64,000 nucleotides of DNA, taken from positions 38,896 to 102,895 of the forward strand of contig CAZITQ010000004.1 of assembly GCA_964542165.1 (NCBI GenBank). The letters are read 5' to 3'. Under the pieces are notes generated by a model, which did not search any database, was not told where the DNA came from, and saw only the letters and a list, made by a program, of their open reading frames with translations. The position numbers were made by a program, and so were the translations under genes. Shown here piece by piece: positions 49,500 through 58,558 of this stretch (positions within the stretch are counted from its first letter, which is position 1; each line of letters opens with the position of its first letter). The stretch comes from CAYTBN01 sp964542165. Its GTDB lineage: Bacteria; Myxococcota_A; UBA796; UBA9615; CAYRNR01.

Positions 49500-51368
49500 G
49501 TGCACGTGTTGGCTGACGGCTGGAGAGACCGGTGGGCCGGATGGCTCGGCCGGCCGCGGGTTCGTCTGGCGCTGGGCGCCCTGGGGTACCTGCCGCTGAT
49601 CGCCCTGCTGGTGGGACCGGGGCGGCTGCTGTCGGCCGGGGCCGTGGTGGGGCTGCCGACCCACGACCTGTTCGACCACGTGTGGCTGCACGACGGCCTG
49701 TTCGACATCCTCACCGGGGGCGACTCGGCCCTGACCACCACGGACATCGCCTGGCCCGAGGGCGGCGCCATCCTCCACCCGGATCCCACCGGCGCCCTGC
49801 TCTACGTCCTGATGGCGCCCCTGCTGGGCTCGACGCTGGCGTTCAACGCCATGCTGGGACTGCAGCTGTGGTTCGCGGCCCTGGCCGGCTGGGCGCTGGC
49901 CCGGCGAGTGACCGGCTCGGCGGTGGCCGGGTGGTTCGGGGGCCTGCTGATGGGGGGATCCCCCTACCTCCTGGGTCAGGTGAACACCGGCGAGACCGAG
50001 ACGGTCGCCGCGTGGCCACTGATCCTGGCGCTGCTGTTCCTGGAGCGGCTGGCCGAGAGCCGGACCTGGCGCGACGGGCTCCTCGCGGGGCTCTTCGCGG
50101 GGCTGGGCGCGGTCGCCAGCTGGTATCACGGCGCGTTCCTGGTGTTCTACCTGGGGGCCTGGATGGCGCTGCGAGGGCGAAGCCGGGCCTGCCTGGCGGT
50201 TCCCTTGGGGTTTGCCGCCGTGGTGGCTCTGCCGGCGGCGATCTATGCGTCCATGCTCGGGCACGGCGAGAACCTCTTCCAGGGACCGGACATGGCCACC
50301 TACCTGGCCGAACACACCGACGCCCTGGCGGGCATGGTCACCGATCCCGCGAGCCTGCTCGGCTTCGCGCCGGCCGCGACCTCGGCCGCTGGCCACGTGC
50401 GGGCCCAGTACGTGGGCACCATCGTGCTGGCGCTGGCGGTCTGCGGGGCCTTCCGTGGCTGGCGCGGTGCCCGGTGGTGGGTGGGGGTGGCCCTGGGGGC
50501 CCTGGTGATGGCCATGGGCCCGGTGCTCTTCGTGGCCGGCCAGACCGCGTCGGTGGAGGGCAACACGGTCCCCCTCCCCTATCGCCTGCTCTCGGACCAC
50601 CTGCCCCTGTTCGGGTTGATGCGGATTCCCCACCGCTGGACCCTGCTGGTGGCCGTGGCCCTGGCGACCCTGGCGGCGCGGGGGTTGACCCACGTGGCCC
50701 GGGATCGGCGGACCCTGTGGGTGGCCGTGGGGCTGGCGACGGCGATGCACCTGTGCGACCTGGGTCTCTTCGCCCGGCTGGACCGCGGCAGCTCGGTGGA
50801 CGTGACCGCGCCGGATATGCAATCCCGGCTCCCCGGCAGCGGCGCGGTCCTCGACCTCCCGCCGCGGATGGCCGGCCAGGACGCCCGTGGGCTGTACCTG
50901 GTGTGGCAGCGGGTCCACGGCCGGCCGGTCCCCTACTCGCTGCTGATGTCCGGCATGTCCCCGACCGCGGCCGAGGAGCCGCTGCTGGCGGCGGTGGCCG
51001 CCCTGGATCTGCGCGACCAGCTCGTGGAGTCCGACGCCCCGGTGGTGGGCGCCATCGAACCCCAGCTCGAGAGCGGGAACGCGGCCTTCCGCGCCGCCTG
51101 GGCCGAGACCGACGGGTCGGAGGGGGAGAGCCTGAGCTACGCGCTGACCGTCGCCCGTATGCGGGAGGAGGGGGTGGACACGGCCGATGTGGAGGGGGCG
51201 GCCGATCGCCTGAGAGCCCTGGGCTTCGACACGGTGGTCCTGCACCGCGATCTGCTGCGAGGGGAGGAGGACGCCGGCGCGATCCACTCCCTGCTGGTGG
51301 CGACCCTCGGCGAGCCGGTGACCTGGGACGACGAGACCGTGGTCTGGTCACTCGGGGAGGAAGGATGA
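49500..51368 (+). CDS. Polytopic membrane protein with large soluble C terminus (GT-C-like)
   Basis: A 622-residue protein. The first 420 residues contain about 10-11 hydrophobic helices, with a conserved-looking first loop (LPTHDLFDHVWLHDGLFDILTGGDSALTTTDIAWPEGG) between helices 1 and 2 that carries acidic residues, as in GT-C glycosyltransferases. The last 190 residues are soluble. Such proteins use polyprenyl-linked sugars, but no catalytic residue can be proven here. GTG 49500 and GTG 49506 are both possible; TAATAT at 49494-49499 would be a -10 whose transcript starts near 49506. The stop overlaps the next gene (ATGA), a protein of the same layout. Confidence 0.75.
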   Translation: MHVLADGWRDRWAGWLGRPRVRLALGALGYLPLIALLVGPGRLLSAGAVVGLPTHDLFDHVWLHDGLFDILTGGDSALTTTDIAWPEGGAILHPDPTGALLYVLMAPLLGSTLAFNAMLGLQLWFAALAGWALARRVTGSAVAGWFGGLLMGGSPYLLGQVNTGETETVAAWPLILALLFLERLAESRTWRDGLLAGLFAGLGAVASWYHGAFLVFYLGAWMALRGRSRACLAVPLGFAAVVALPAAIYASMLGHGENLFQGPDMATYLAEHTDALAGMVTDPASLLGFAPAATSAAGHVRAQYVGTIVLALAVCGAFRGWRGARWWVGVALGALVMAMGPVLFVAGQTASVEGNTVPLPYRLLSDHLPLFGLMRIPHRWTLLVAVALATLAARGLTHVARDRRTLWVAVGLATAMHLCDLGLFARLDRGSSVDVTAPDMQSRLPGSGAVLDLPPRMAGQDARGLYLVWQRVHGRPVPYSLLMSGMSPTAAEEPLLAAVAALDLRDQLVESDAPVVGAIEPQLESGNAAFRAAWAETDGSEGESLSYALTVARMREEGVDTADVEGAADRLRALGFDTVVLHRDLLRGEEDAGAIHSLLVATLGEPVTWDDETVVWSLGEEG

Positions 51369-53215
51369 GGGTCTCCCTCGAACCGGGTCGCCTGCGGACG
51401 GGGCTGGTGGTGGCCTGGTTCGCACTGCTGGCGGTGCTGGTGACCTGGCCCGCGGCGTTCGGGCTGTCCGACGCCCTGCTGGGACATCCCCGCTGCTCGG
51501 GGGGCTGCCACGCCTGGGTGATGTGGATCGCTGCCTTCGACCTGATCCCCGACGGGAAGGTGACCACCGACCTGCTGTATCACCCCCACGGCGGTGACGT
51601 GATGCGGCTGTACGGCTCGGATCTCGTGAGCCCGGTGCTGGCCGCGCCGTGGGTGCGGTCGGGCCTGCTCACCCCCTGGGGAGCGTACAACCTGTGGCTG
51701 ATGCTGGGCCTGCTGCTCAACGGCGTGGCCACCTACGCCCTGGCCCGGGACCGGCGCATGGCGCTGGGGCCCGCCCTGGTCGCGGGCACCGTGTTCGCGG
51801 TGGCGCCCTTCTTCCAGCACGAGCTGCTCAACGGCACCAGCGAGTTGGTCTTCGCCGCCGCGCTGCCCCTGTTCGCCCTGGGCTGGCTGCGGCTGCTGGA
51901 TCACACCGCCCCGCTGGAGGGGTTGCCCGGCCCCCGGGGTTCGTGGTGGTCTTCGGCGCTGATCGCCGGGGGCGCGGCGGCCCTGGGCGGACTGGCCTCG
52001 GCGTACACCCCGTTCTTCCTGATCCTGATCGGCTGCGTGACCCTGGCACACCGGGTGATCCGTCGCAGCGAGCCGGTGTTCACCCGCCGTTTGATCCTGG
52101 GCAGCCTAATCTGTGCCCTCGTGGCCGGGATCTTCCTCGGACCGGTGCTCCTGCTCCACCAGGCCCACGGCGCGGGGGCGATCCACGCCCGGCGGGTGAG
52201 CTGGGATCCCCACGAGCTGCCGCTGCCCGACAGCAGCGCCCCGCTGTTCGGTTTCGTCGACCCGCGGGAGGTGGAGCTGCCCTATCTGCAGCTGCGAAAC
52301 GACGGCACCGTGTATCTGTACTGGACCCTGGGCACGGTCACCCTGGGCTTCGTGGCCCTGGCGTTGGCCATCGTGGCGATCGTCCGGCGCCGGGGCCCGG
52401 AGGTGGGACTGTGGCTCGCCGTCCTCCTGTGCGCGATCCTGATCGCCCTGGGGCCCTACCTGGTGCTCCGCGAGGAGGTGGTCCACCTGGGGAAGTGGCC
52501 GATTCCCCTCCCCTCCCTGGCACTCAAGGCGGTCCTCCCAGGATTCAGCATCACCGCGTTGCACACGTACCGCTACACGGCGGTGGTGGTCCTGGCCCTG
52601 GCCCTGTTGGCCGGCTGGGGGGCGTCGATGCTGCCACGCCCCCGTCGGGTCATCCCCGCGGTCTGCGCGCTGCTGCTCGTCGAGGCGCTGGGGCTGTCGC
52701 CGTCGGGATGGCCCATCGACACCACCCCGGTCCCCCGGTCCGAGGTCTGGCAGACCCTCGCCGAAGACGGGGACTCCGCGGTGCTGCTGGCCCCCTTCAC
52801 CGGGGACGAACTGGACGACCTGAGCTGGGCCCTGCTGGCCCAGACCCAACACGGGCGCCCCTGGTCGGACGGAGGCATGCACTTCCGGGCCGACGAGGCG
52901 TCCCTGACCCTGATCCAGAACAACCCGGTCGTGTCGCGGCTCTCCGCGGGCTACGCCGCCTCCCTCCCCGGTGCCGCCGAGTCGAGGGAGGGCCTGGCGG
53001 GACTCGCCGAGGCGGGCTACGGCGCGATCGTGCTCGACCGCTCGCGGTTTTCCCGCGATCATCTGTCCGAGGATCTGGACGCTGCCCTGCCGCGTGGATC
53101 GGTCTGGGAGCCCCTCGAGATGGAGGCCTGGCTGAGAAGCCTCCTGGGGCCCCCGACCGCCGACGACGGTGTCCTGGCGGTGTTCCCGATCCCGGCGGCC
53201 GAGGCAGGGGAGTGA
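51365..53215 (+). CDS. Second polytopic GT-C-like membrane protein
   Basis: A 616-residue protein of the same design as its upstream neighbour: about 11 hydrophobic helices and a soluble C-terminal domain. The first loop again has a related pattern (GGCHAWVMWIAAFDLIPDGKVTTDLLYHPHGG). The two proteins are probably diverged duplicates. ATG 51365 has GGAGGAAGG upstream and overlaps the preceding stop. Together with two small membrane proteins downstream it forms a four-gene unit of unknown function, perhaps cell-surface glycan or lipoprotein modification. Confidence 0.75.
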   Translation: MRVSLEPGRLRTGLVVAWFALLAVLVTWPAAFGLSDALLGHPRCSGGCHAWVMWIAAFDLIPDGKVTTDLLYHPHGGDVMRLYGSDLVSPVLAAPWVRSGLLTPWGAYNLWLMLGLLLNGVATYALARDRRMALGPALVAGTVFAVAPFFQHELLNGTSELVFAAALPLFALGWLRLLDHTAPLEGLPGPRGSWWSSALIAGGAAALGGLASAYTPFFLILIGCVTLAHRVIRRSEPVFTRRLILGSLICALVAGIFLGPVLLLHQAHGAGAIHARRVSWDPHELPLPDSSAPLFGFVDPREVELPYLQLRNDGTVYLYWTLGTVTLGFVALALAIVAIVRRRGPEVGLWLAVLLCAILIALGPYLVLREEVVHLGKWPIPLPSLALKAVLPGFSITALHTYRYTAVVVLALALLAGWGASMLPRPRRVIPAVCALLLVEALGLSPSGWPIDTTPVPRSEVWQTLAEDGDSAVLLAPFTGDELDDLSWALLAQTQHGRPWSDGGMHFRADEASLTLIQNNPVVSRLSAGYAASLPGAAESREGLAGLAEAGYGAIVLDRSRFSRDHLSEDLDAALPRGSVWEPLEMEAWLRSLLGPPTADDGVLAVFPIPAAEAGE

Positions 53216-53219
53216 GACG

Positions 53220-53882
53220 ATGACAAATCCCCCACCGAGACCACGCTGCCCCGGGTGGGTATGGCTCGTGGCGGTAGCGCTGCTGGCGCCTGCCCCCGCC
53301 CAGGGTGCGGCGGGCGACAAGTACATGGAGCTGGTGTTCGAGGTCCGGGACACCGACCTCCAGAAGCTCCGGGATCCCTGGATCCGCCTGGACGACGACA
53401 AGGTGGAGCCCTTCCCGCTCAAGGACGACGGTCTGGGGGCGGACACCGGCCCCGCAGACCATCTGTGGACCGGCGGGATCAAGATGGTGGGCTCGCCCAA
53501 GGTGGTGCTCACCCTCGAGGACCGGGGCACGGGCAAGGTGGTCGGCAGCCGGACCCTGTTTCTTCCCGTGGCCAAGCAGGCGCGGATCATCCTCTTCGTG
53601 GTGGAAGGCGAGCCCGGGCTTCTGCTGCTGAGCGAGCGCAAGGAGCAGCTGGCGGCCCAGGAGCAGGACGGAACGGCCACGACCCGGCCGGTGGACAGCA
53701 GCGACAGCGCGGCGGAGCGCTTCGTCTACCTGCTGTGGGTGCTGCTCTTGCTGGGTCTGCTGGGGCTGGGATACCTGCGGGTGGTAGTCCGGCGTTTCCT
53801 GGCCGACTTCATGCCCACCTGGCGCAAGCTGGGCCGCTTCCTCGACCGTGAGTTCCCGCCGGACGAGGGCGACGATGGCTGA
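53220..53882 (+). CDS. Exported single-pass membrane protein, unknown function
   Basis: A 220-residue protein with a signal peptide (WVWLVAVALLAPAPAQGAAG), a beta-rich domain (about 30-145) and one C-terminal transmembrane helix (FVYLLWVLLLLGLLGLGYL, about 175-194), ending with RFLADFMPTWRKLGRFLDREF. No family is recognised. Its C-terminal helix-plus-tail pattern recurs in the next gene (PAWRRLDRWLEEA), so they are probably related or interact. ATG 53220 follows the previous stop by 4 bases; its end overlaps the next gene by 8. Confidence 0.72.
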   Translation: MTNPPPRPRCPGWVWLVAVALLAPAPAQGAAGDKYMELVFEVRDTDLQKLRDPWIRLDDDKVEPFPLKDDGLGADTGPADHLWTGGIKMVGSPKVVLTLEDRGTGKVVGSRTLFLPVAKQARIILFVVEGEPGLLLLSERKEQLAAQEQDGTATTRPVDSSDSAAERFVYLLWVLLLLGLLGLGYLRVVVRRFLADFMPTWRKLGRFLDREFPPDEGDDG

Positions 53883-54456
53883 ACTGCCCCCCTGGCTGCA
53901 GCCCGCGCTGCTGCTGACCCGCCGCGCCGGCCGCTACCTGGCGGACCGGGCGCTGCGGGTGCTGCGTCGGCGGCGCGAGTTCGCCGCCCCGCTGGCGCTA
54001 CTGGGGCTGCTGGGGCTGTACCTCGGGATCTTCTCGTTGGGCGTGGCGTTCTGGGGTGGGCCGCAGGAGCCGGACTTCGTGCTCACCCCCACCCACCCGA
54101 CCCACGTGCCCGAGGTGGCCGAGGTGGCGGCGGCGGACTACGAGGCAGGCGAATTCAACGAGCCGGTGGAATCGGTGTACGTCGAACACGTGGAGGTGCC
54201 ACCCGCGGGACAGCTCGACGGCAGCCTGCCGGTGGGCTCCTCGGGTGGGACCGCCGACGACGCAGACATCTTCGCGGGCGACACCGCCATCGACACCACC
54301 TCGGACCCAGCGGAGCTGTTCGCCTACAGCCTGTGGTTCGGCGTCATCGCCCTGCTGGTCCTGCTGGCGAACCTGCGCCTGCTGGCGATCCGGATCTACG
54401 ATGGCCGGTGGGTCCCGGCGTGGCGAAGACTGGACCGCTGGCTGGAAGAGGCCTGA
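53875..54456 (+). CDS. Two-helix membrane protein, unknown function
   Basis: A 193-residue protein with a transmembrane helix near the N terminus (FAAPLALLGLLGLYLGIFSLGVAFW, about 38-62), an acidic periplasmic part (about 65-140) and a second helix (LFAYSLWFGVIALLVLLANLRLLAI, about 144-168), then a basic/aromatic tail WVPAWRRLDRWLEEA. The tail mirrors the end of the preceding protein. ATG 53875 lies inside the previous frame (8-base overlap). It closes the four-gene unit and is convergent with the metalloprotease gene, with 12 bases between stops. Confidence 0.72.
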   Translation: MAELPPWLQPALLLTRRAGRYLADRALRVLRRRREFAAPLALLGLLGLYLGIFSLGVAFWGGPQEPDFVLTPTHPTHVPEVAEVAAADYEAGEFNEPVESVYVEHVEVPPAGQLDGSLPVGSSGGTADDADIFAGDTAIDTTSDPAELFAYSLWFGVIALLVLLANLRLLAIRIYDGRWVPAWRRLDRWLEEA

Positions 54457-54468
54457 TCGGCGGACGAC

Positions 54469-56187
54469 CTACCTGCGGCGGTAGAGCAGCGCGATCCCCA
54501 ACCCCAGGAGCGCGGCGGGCCCCACCGGTGCCAGGACGGCTCGCCGCTGGGCCAGGTCGCAGGCGTTGGACGCCTCCACCGACTCCATGGAGAAGTGGTA
54601 GGGGGACGGGGTGGCGAGGCAGCCGCCGACCGGATCGGGATCGGCGGAGTCGTCGTCGTCGTCGTCGTCTCCCTGGGGTTCGGTCTGCTCCACCACGTCG
54701 GCGCTCCAGGAGTAGGGCGGACTGGCGCCACTGCCGGTCCAGGTCACGCCGATCAGGACCGCGTCGTACAGCGTCCCGAAGTCGATGAACTCCATCACGG
54801 CGGTGCCGTCGCCGCCCACCTGTCCGGTCACGGCCCGGTTGTCCCCCTCGCCCGCCCGGTGGCGCAGGGCGCCCAGGAGCCAGGACGACTCGCCGCCGCC
54901 GTCGAACTCGAAGCGAAGCTTGGTGTTGGGCGGATCCGCGTCGTCGGGCACCTCGAGCTCGATGAAGTTGCTACCCCAGGACTGGGGCGGGTAGTCGGAC
55001 ACGTCCTCGCCCGAGGCCGGGTACTCGTCCTTGCTGGCGACCCGGCTCGGTTGCTGGAACAGGTGGCCGTCCTCGAAGTCCTCCATGGTCGACGTCCGGG
55101 CGGCGAACTCCGCAAACGCGTCCTCGAAGGTCGTTCCGTGGTCTTCGAGTATGGTCCCCATGGCGTCGGGGATGTGGCCGCTGCCGGGCTGCTCCCAGAC
55201 CTTGCGCAGGACGTCGAACCCACCGTCGACGAACTCCTCGATGGCCATCGGGAAGATGAACATCCCGTACTCGTGGCTGCCGTTCTCGGTGGCCAGCGCC
55301 AGGTGGGGTTGGCTGGTGTACTCGGTGAGGAACCAGACGTAGCCGTTGATGTCGGGGTAGGTCAGGTCCTCGGACCAGGTGGCCGTGGCCTCCCAGTACC
55401 AGCCCTCGATCATCATCGCGCCGCCGTAGCCGAACTGGACCGCGTGGAACAGCTCGTGGGGACCCACGTCGGCGGTGAACTCCCAGCTGGTGATGTCCTG
55501 GGACAGCACGACGTAGGCGCCGGGGTGGTCGGTGCACAGGGTGGTGTAGCCGCCGCTCCAGCCGATGGTGGGCACGCCGCCGCCGCTGTTGCCGATGAAG
55601 ATCGGCATCTTCCAGGTGCCGTCGACGCCGTGGGGCTCCTGGTACCCCAGCTCCTCGACGAACATCGCCCGGGAGGCCTCCATGGCCGTGAGCAGGTCGT
55701 CCACCGCTGCGCCGTTGTAGCTGTTACCCCACTTGACCACGAAGTGGTCGCTTTCCTGCTCGTTGGGGGCCGAGGCGTTGCAGCTCTCGGTGGCCTCGGG
55801 TGGGGGCGGCGGTGCGGTGCCCCCTCCCATGGCGTGGAAGGCGGGATTGGCGAGGGGGAAGCCCAGGGCGTCCTCGATCAGGGCCAGCTGATGGGCATCC
55901 AGTTCGTCGTAGCGGCGGAGCAGCTCGAGGATCCGGGGGGTGCCGCAGCCGGCCCGACCGGCGTCGGCGAGCTCGGCCAGGTCGTCTTCGGCCAGGGCGC
56001 GCAGGTCCAGCGGCAGCAGCTCGGGCCGGGTGAAGCCGAGCAGCCGGGCCACGGCCACGTCGCTTTCGTCCACCAGGCCCCGCTGCAGGTCAGCGGCGAG
56101 CTGGCGGTCGAGCCCGTCCCCCTGGGCCGCGGCGGGGAGGGCGACCAGGGCCAGGATCCAGGCGACGGCGAGGACGAGACGCTTCAT
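54469..56187 (-). CDS. Secreted zinc metalloprotease, MXAN_6640-like, with sorting-like tail
   Basis: A 572-residue protein with a signal peptide (RLVLAVAWILALVALPAAAQ) and a helical propeptide-like stretch (about 25-110). The zinc motif is GPHELFHAVQFGY (H-E-x-x-H, about residue 243). The C-terminal end has an acidic linker (DDDDDDDSADPDPVGG) and then CDLAQRRAVLAPVGPAALLGLGIALLYRRR, i.e. Cys, a hydrophobic helix and basic residues, as in MYXO-CTERM-type surface-sorting tails. ATG 56187 is preceded by GGGAGCG. Myxobacteria have many such proteases. Substrate unknown. Confidence 0.82.
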   Translation of the reverse strand: MKRLVLAVAWILALVALPAAAQGDGLDRQLAADLQRGLVDESDVAVARLLGFTRPELLPLDLRALAEDDLAELADAGRAGCGTPRILELLRRYDELDAHQLALIEDALGFPLANPAFHAMGGGTAPPPPPEATESCNASAPNEQESDHFVVKWGNSYNGAAVDDLLTAMEASRAMFVEELGYQEPHGVDGTWKMPIFIGNSGGGVPTIGWSGGYTTLCTDHPGAYVVLSQDITSWEFTADVGPHELFHAVQFGYGGAMMIEGWYWEATATWSEDLTYPDINGYVWFLTEYTSQPHLALATENGSHEYGMFIFPMAIEEFVDGGFDVLRKVWEQPGSGHIPDAMGTILEDHGTTFEDAFAEFAARTSTMEDFEDGHLFQQPSRVASKDEYPASGEDVSDYPPQSWGSNFIELEVPDDADPPNTKLRFEFDGGGESSWLLGALRHRAGEGDNRAVTGQVGGDGTAVMEFIDFGTLYDAVLIGVTWTGSGASPPYSWSADVVEQTEPQGDDDDDDDSADPDPVGGCLATPSPYHFSMESVEASNACDLAQRRAVLAPVGPAALLGLGIALLYRRR

Positions 56188-56202
56188 GTCGCTCCCGATC
56201 CG

Positions 56203-56220
56203 CCGGTCCTTCGGGACCGG
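56203..56220 (-). other. Stem-loop in the metalloprotease leader
   Basis: CCGGTCC-TTCG-GGACCGG forms a perfect 7-base stem (loop CGAA on the transcribed strand). It lies 16 bases before the metalloprotease start and could affect translation. Confidence 0.5.
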
Positions 56221-56258
56221 GGATCCACGGCGGTCCTTCCCTTTCCCCTCGGTTCCCT

Positions 56259-56287
56259 AGTCTAGGTATCCGCCGCCGGACGTCCAG
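56259..56287 (-). promoter_or_regulatory. Promoter of the metalloprotease gene
   Basis: On the minus strand: CTGGAC, 17 bases, TAGACT. The -10 lies about 72 bases before the metalloprotease ATG. The UbiB gene's promoter lies just to the right and points the other way. Confidence 0.4.
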
Positions 56288-56312
56288 CGTTACGCGCACG
56301 CGCGGCTCAAGC

Positions 56313-56341
56313 TTGTCACGCGCTTGGCAGCACCCTACCCT
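56313..56341 (+). promoter_or_regulatory. Promoter of the UbiB gene, leaderless type
   Basis: TTGTCA (56313-56318), 17 bases, TACCCT (56336-56341). The ATG follows after 7 bases and there is no Shine-Dalgarno sequence. Confidence 0.6.
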
Positions 56342-56348
56342 GTCCGCC

Positions 56349-57692
56349 ATGGCCAAGCGCCCTCCCTCGGGTCGAGACGAGCAGGACATCCCCACCGGGC
56401 GATTGGGCCGCTTCTTCCGGATGGGCCGCCTCAGCAGCACGGTCTCCAGCTCCTACCTCGGCCAGCGGATCCGCGGGGTGTTCCAGGACGAGGAGACCCG
56501 CTCACGGGCGCTGATGAAGACCCACCTTCGCAACGCCTCGCGGATGGCCGAGACCATGGGCCACCTCAAGGGCGCGGTGATGAAGGTTGGACAGATGGTC
56601 TCGCTGGGGGACGACGAACTGCTTCCCAAGGAGGCCACCGAGGTCCTCAAGGTCCTGCAGGCCGAGGCGCCCTACCTGCCCTTCGACCGGATCCGAAAGC
56701 GTGTGGAGGGGGAGCTGGAGGGCACCCTGGAGGAGCTGTTCGCAGAGTTCGACCGCGAGCCCCTGGCCGCGGCCTCCCTGGGACAGGTCCACGGGGCGCG
56801 GACCCACGACGGGCAGGAGGTGGTGGTCAAGGTCCAGTACCCGGACATCGACCAGACGATCCACTCGGACCTGGCCAACCTCAAGTCCATGCTCAAGGCC
56901 TCCGGAGTGTTCGGCCGGACCTTCGACATGGACCCCTACTTCCAGGAGCTGGAGAAGATGCTGGTCCTGGAGCTGGACTACGTCCAGGAGGCGGTCAACC
57001 TCGAGGAGATGCAGCGGCTCTTCGGCCACCGGGACGACCTGATCATCCCGCGCTACCTCCCCGAACTCTCCACCGAGCGGGTGCTGACCATGGAGCGGGT
57101 CAGCGGTCAGCACGTGGACGACTTCGTGGCTGGCGAGCCGGGCTGGGAGGCCCTCGACCGGGCAGGCAGGGCGCTGATCGACCTGATCCTGGAGGGATTC
57201 CTGCGCCACCGGGTGCTCCACGCCGACCCCCAGCAGGGCAACTTCCTGTTCGGCCCGGACGGGACGCTCGCGGTGCTGGACCACGGGTGCATCAAGCGCT
57301 TCGAGAAGCCCTTCGTGGCGGACTTCCGGCGGGCGATCCGGGCCCACATGTCAGGCGATCGGGAGGCCACCATCGATGCGTACGCCGACGTGGGCTACAT
57401 CCGCCACGACGCGGGTCCGAAGACCCGCGAGGCCCTGTGGGAGATCGCCCAGATCTACGGGCGGCCACTCACCCGGGACCGGGAGTACGTGTTCGGTCGC
57501 GAGCCCCTGGCGGAGATCGGCAAGGCCACCGCGCTGCGCCACCCCGCATGTTTCAACATGCGACCCCCGGGGGAGGTGGTCTACCTCCACCGGACGCTCA
57601 TCGGCGGCTACTTCACGGCGGTCAAGCTCCGCGCCGGCGGCAACTTCCGGCGCCGGGTGATGGCGATCCTGGACGCGGCGGAAGCCGACTGA
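56349..57692 (+). CDS. UbiB/ABC1-family atypical protein kinase
   Basis: A 447-residue protein of the UbiB (ABC1/ADCK) family. The KxGQ motif typical of the family is in VMKVGQMVSL (about residue 80), the Ala-rich nucleotide loop is EPLAAASLGQVHGA (about 138), and LDYVQEAVNLEEMQ plus HRVLHADPQQGNFLFGPDGTLAVLDHGCIKR (about 290) carry the catalytic and metal-binding Asp residues. UbiB proteins are ATPases linked to coenzyme-Q and lipid homeostasis. Start ATG 56349 is chosen on family start and promoter position. Whether it acts in quinone synthesis here is unknown; no other ubi gene is near. Confidence 0.94.
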   Translation: MAKRPPSGRDEQDIPTGRLGRFFRMGRLSSTVSSSYLGQRIRGVFQDEETRSRALMKTHLRNASRMAETMGHLKGAVMKVGQMVSLGDDELLPKEATEVLKVLQAEAPYLPFDRIRKRVEGELEGTLEELFAEFDREPLAAASLGQVHGARTHDGQEVVVKVQYPDIDQTIHSDLANLKSMLKASGVFGRTFDMDPYFQELEKMLVLELDYVQEAVNLEEMQRLFGHRDDLIIPRYLPELSTERVLTMERVSGQHVDDFVAGEPGWEALDRAGRALIDLILEGFLRHRVLHADPQQGNFLFGPDGTLAVLDHGCIKRFEKPFVADFRRAIRAHMSGDREATIDAYADVGYIRHDAGPKTREALWEIAQIYGRPLTRDREYVFGREPLAEIGKATALRHPACFNMRPPGEVVYLHRTLIGGYFTAVKLRAGGNFRRRVMAILDAAEAD

Positions 57693-57792
57693 CGGGTCTG
57701 GGGGGGTGGCACGGCGCGTGGCCGCCCCGGGAGGACGCTCCCCGAGGCGATGCGATGGGGCGCTGGATCCCTGGGGTCTCCGGACCGCCCGA

Positions 57793-58494
57793 TCAGTGGA
57801 GCTTGCGGTAGACCCCGACGACCACCCCGAGAACATCCACCGCCGAGACGTCGGCCGCCGACAGGTAGATCGGGTCCATGGTGTCGTTGGCCGGCTGCAG
57901 GCGGACCCGAGGCCCTTCGCGGAACAACCGCTTGACCGTGGCCTCTCCGTCCACCATCACCACCGAGATCTCCCCATCGGTGACCTCGAGCTGCTTGCGC
58001 ACGAAGATGTAGTCCCCGTCGAGGATCCCGTCGTCGATCATCGACTCGCCGGACACCCGCAGGGCGAAGGTCTTGCCCGCCCGCGGCAGCAGGCAGCTGT
58101 CGACCTTGAGTGAGCCCATCTGGTTCTCTTCGGCGAGGATCGGCTGGCCCGCCGCGACCCGGCCGTAGATCGGCACGTCCACCAGGTCGTCGCGGTCCTC
58201 CACCGCCTCCTCACCCACGGTGACCGCCAGAGCCTTGTCCGTGAGCACCAGGGACCGGGCCAGGCTCCGCCCCCCGCTCCCGAGTCGGTTCAGATACCCC
58301 TTGCGGATGAGCGCCTTGACGTGGTCGCTCACCCCGTTGGTCGACCGGATCCCCATGGCCTGACCGATCTCCCGGTAGGTGGGCGGGATCCCCTGGCGAT
58401 CGATCCAGTCGCGGATCATCTCCAGGATCGCCCGTTGGCGGGCAGAAAGGTCGTCCCCTCCCCGTCCCCCGTCGTGTACCGTCAGCTTCGACAT
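57793..58494 (-). CDS. lexA: LexA SOS repressor / self-cleaving protease
   Basis: A 233-residue repressor. The N-terminal winged helix (about 16-75) has PPTYREIGQAMGIRSTNGVSDHVKAL. The self-cleavage bond is Ala115-Gly116 (GRVAAGQPI). The catalytic Ser151 is in RVSGESMIDDGI and Lys188 in GEATVKRLF. When RecA filaments form, the protein cuts itself and the SOS genes are released. ATG 58494 has GGAGGAA upstream; a longer frame exists but lacks support. The upstream DNA has two operator-like boxes (58526 and 58559). The gene is convergent with UbiB. Confidence 0.97.
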   Translation of the reverse strand: MSKLTVHDGGRGGDDLSARQRAILEMIRDWIDRQGIPPTYREIGQAMGIRSTNGVSDHVKALIRKGYLNRLGSGGRSLARSLVLTDKALAVTVGEEAVEDRDDLVDVPIYGRVAAGQPILAEENQMGSLKVDSCLLPRAGKTFALRVSGESMIDDGILDGDYIFVRKQLEVTDGEISVVMVDGEATVKRLFREGPRVRLQPANDTMDPIYLSAADVSAVDVLGVVVGVYRKLH

Positions 58495-58525
58495 CGGTTC
58501 CTCCAGCAGCTTCCTGCACTTTACT

Positions 58526-58537
58526 GAACGGATGTTC
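58526..58537 (-). promoter_or_regulatory. LexA box 1 (GAAC-N4-GTTC)
   Basis: GAACGGATGTTC, 32 bases upstream of the lexA start. The palindromic half-sites GAAC/GTTC match the LexA box of Gram-positive and actinobacterial type rather than the CTG-N10-CAG box of enterobacteria. Confidence 0.75.
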
Positions 58538-58558
58538 CCGGGGGCAAGCAAAAAGGCT

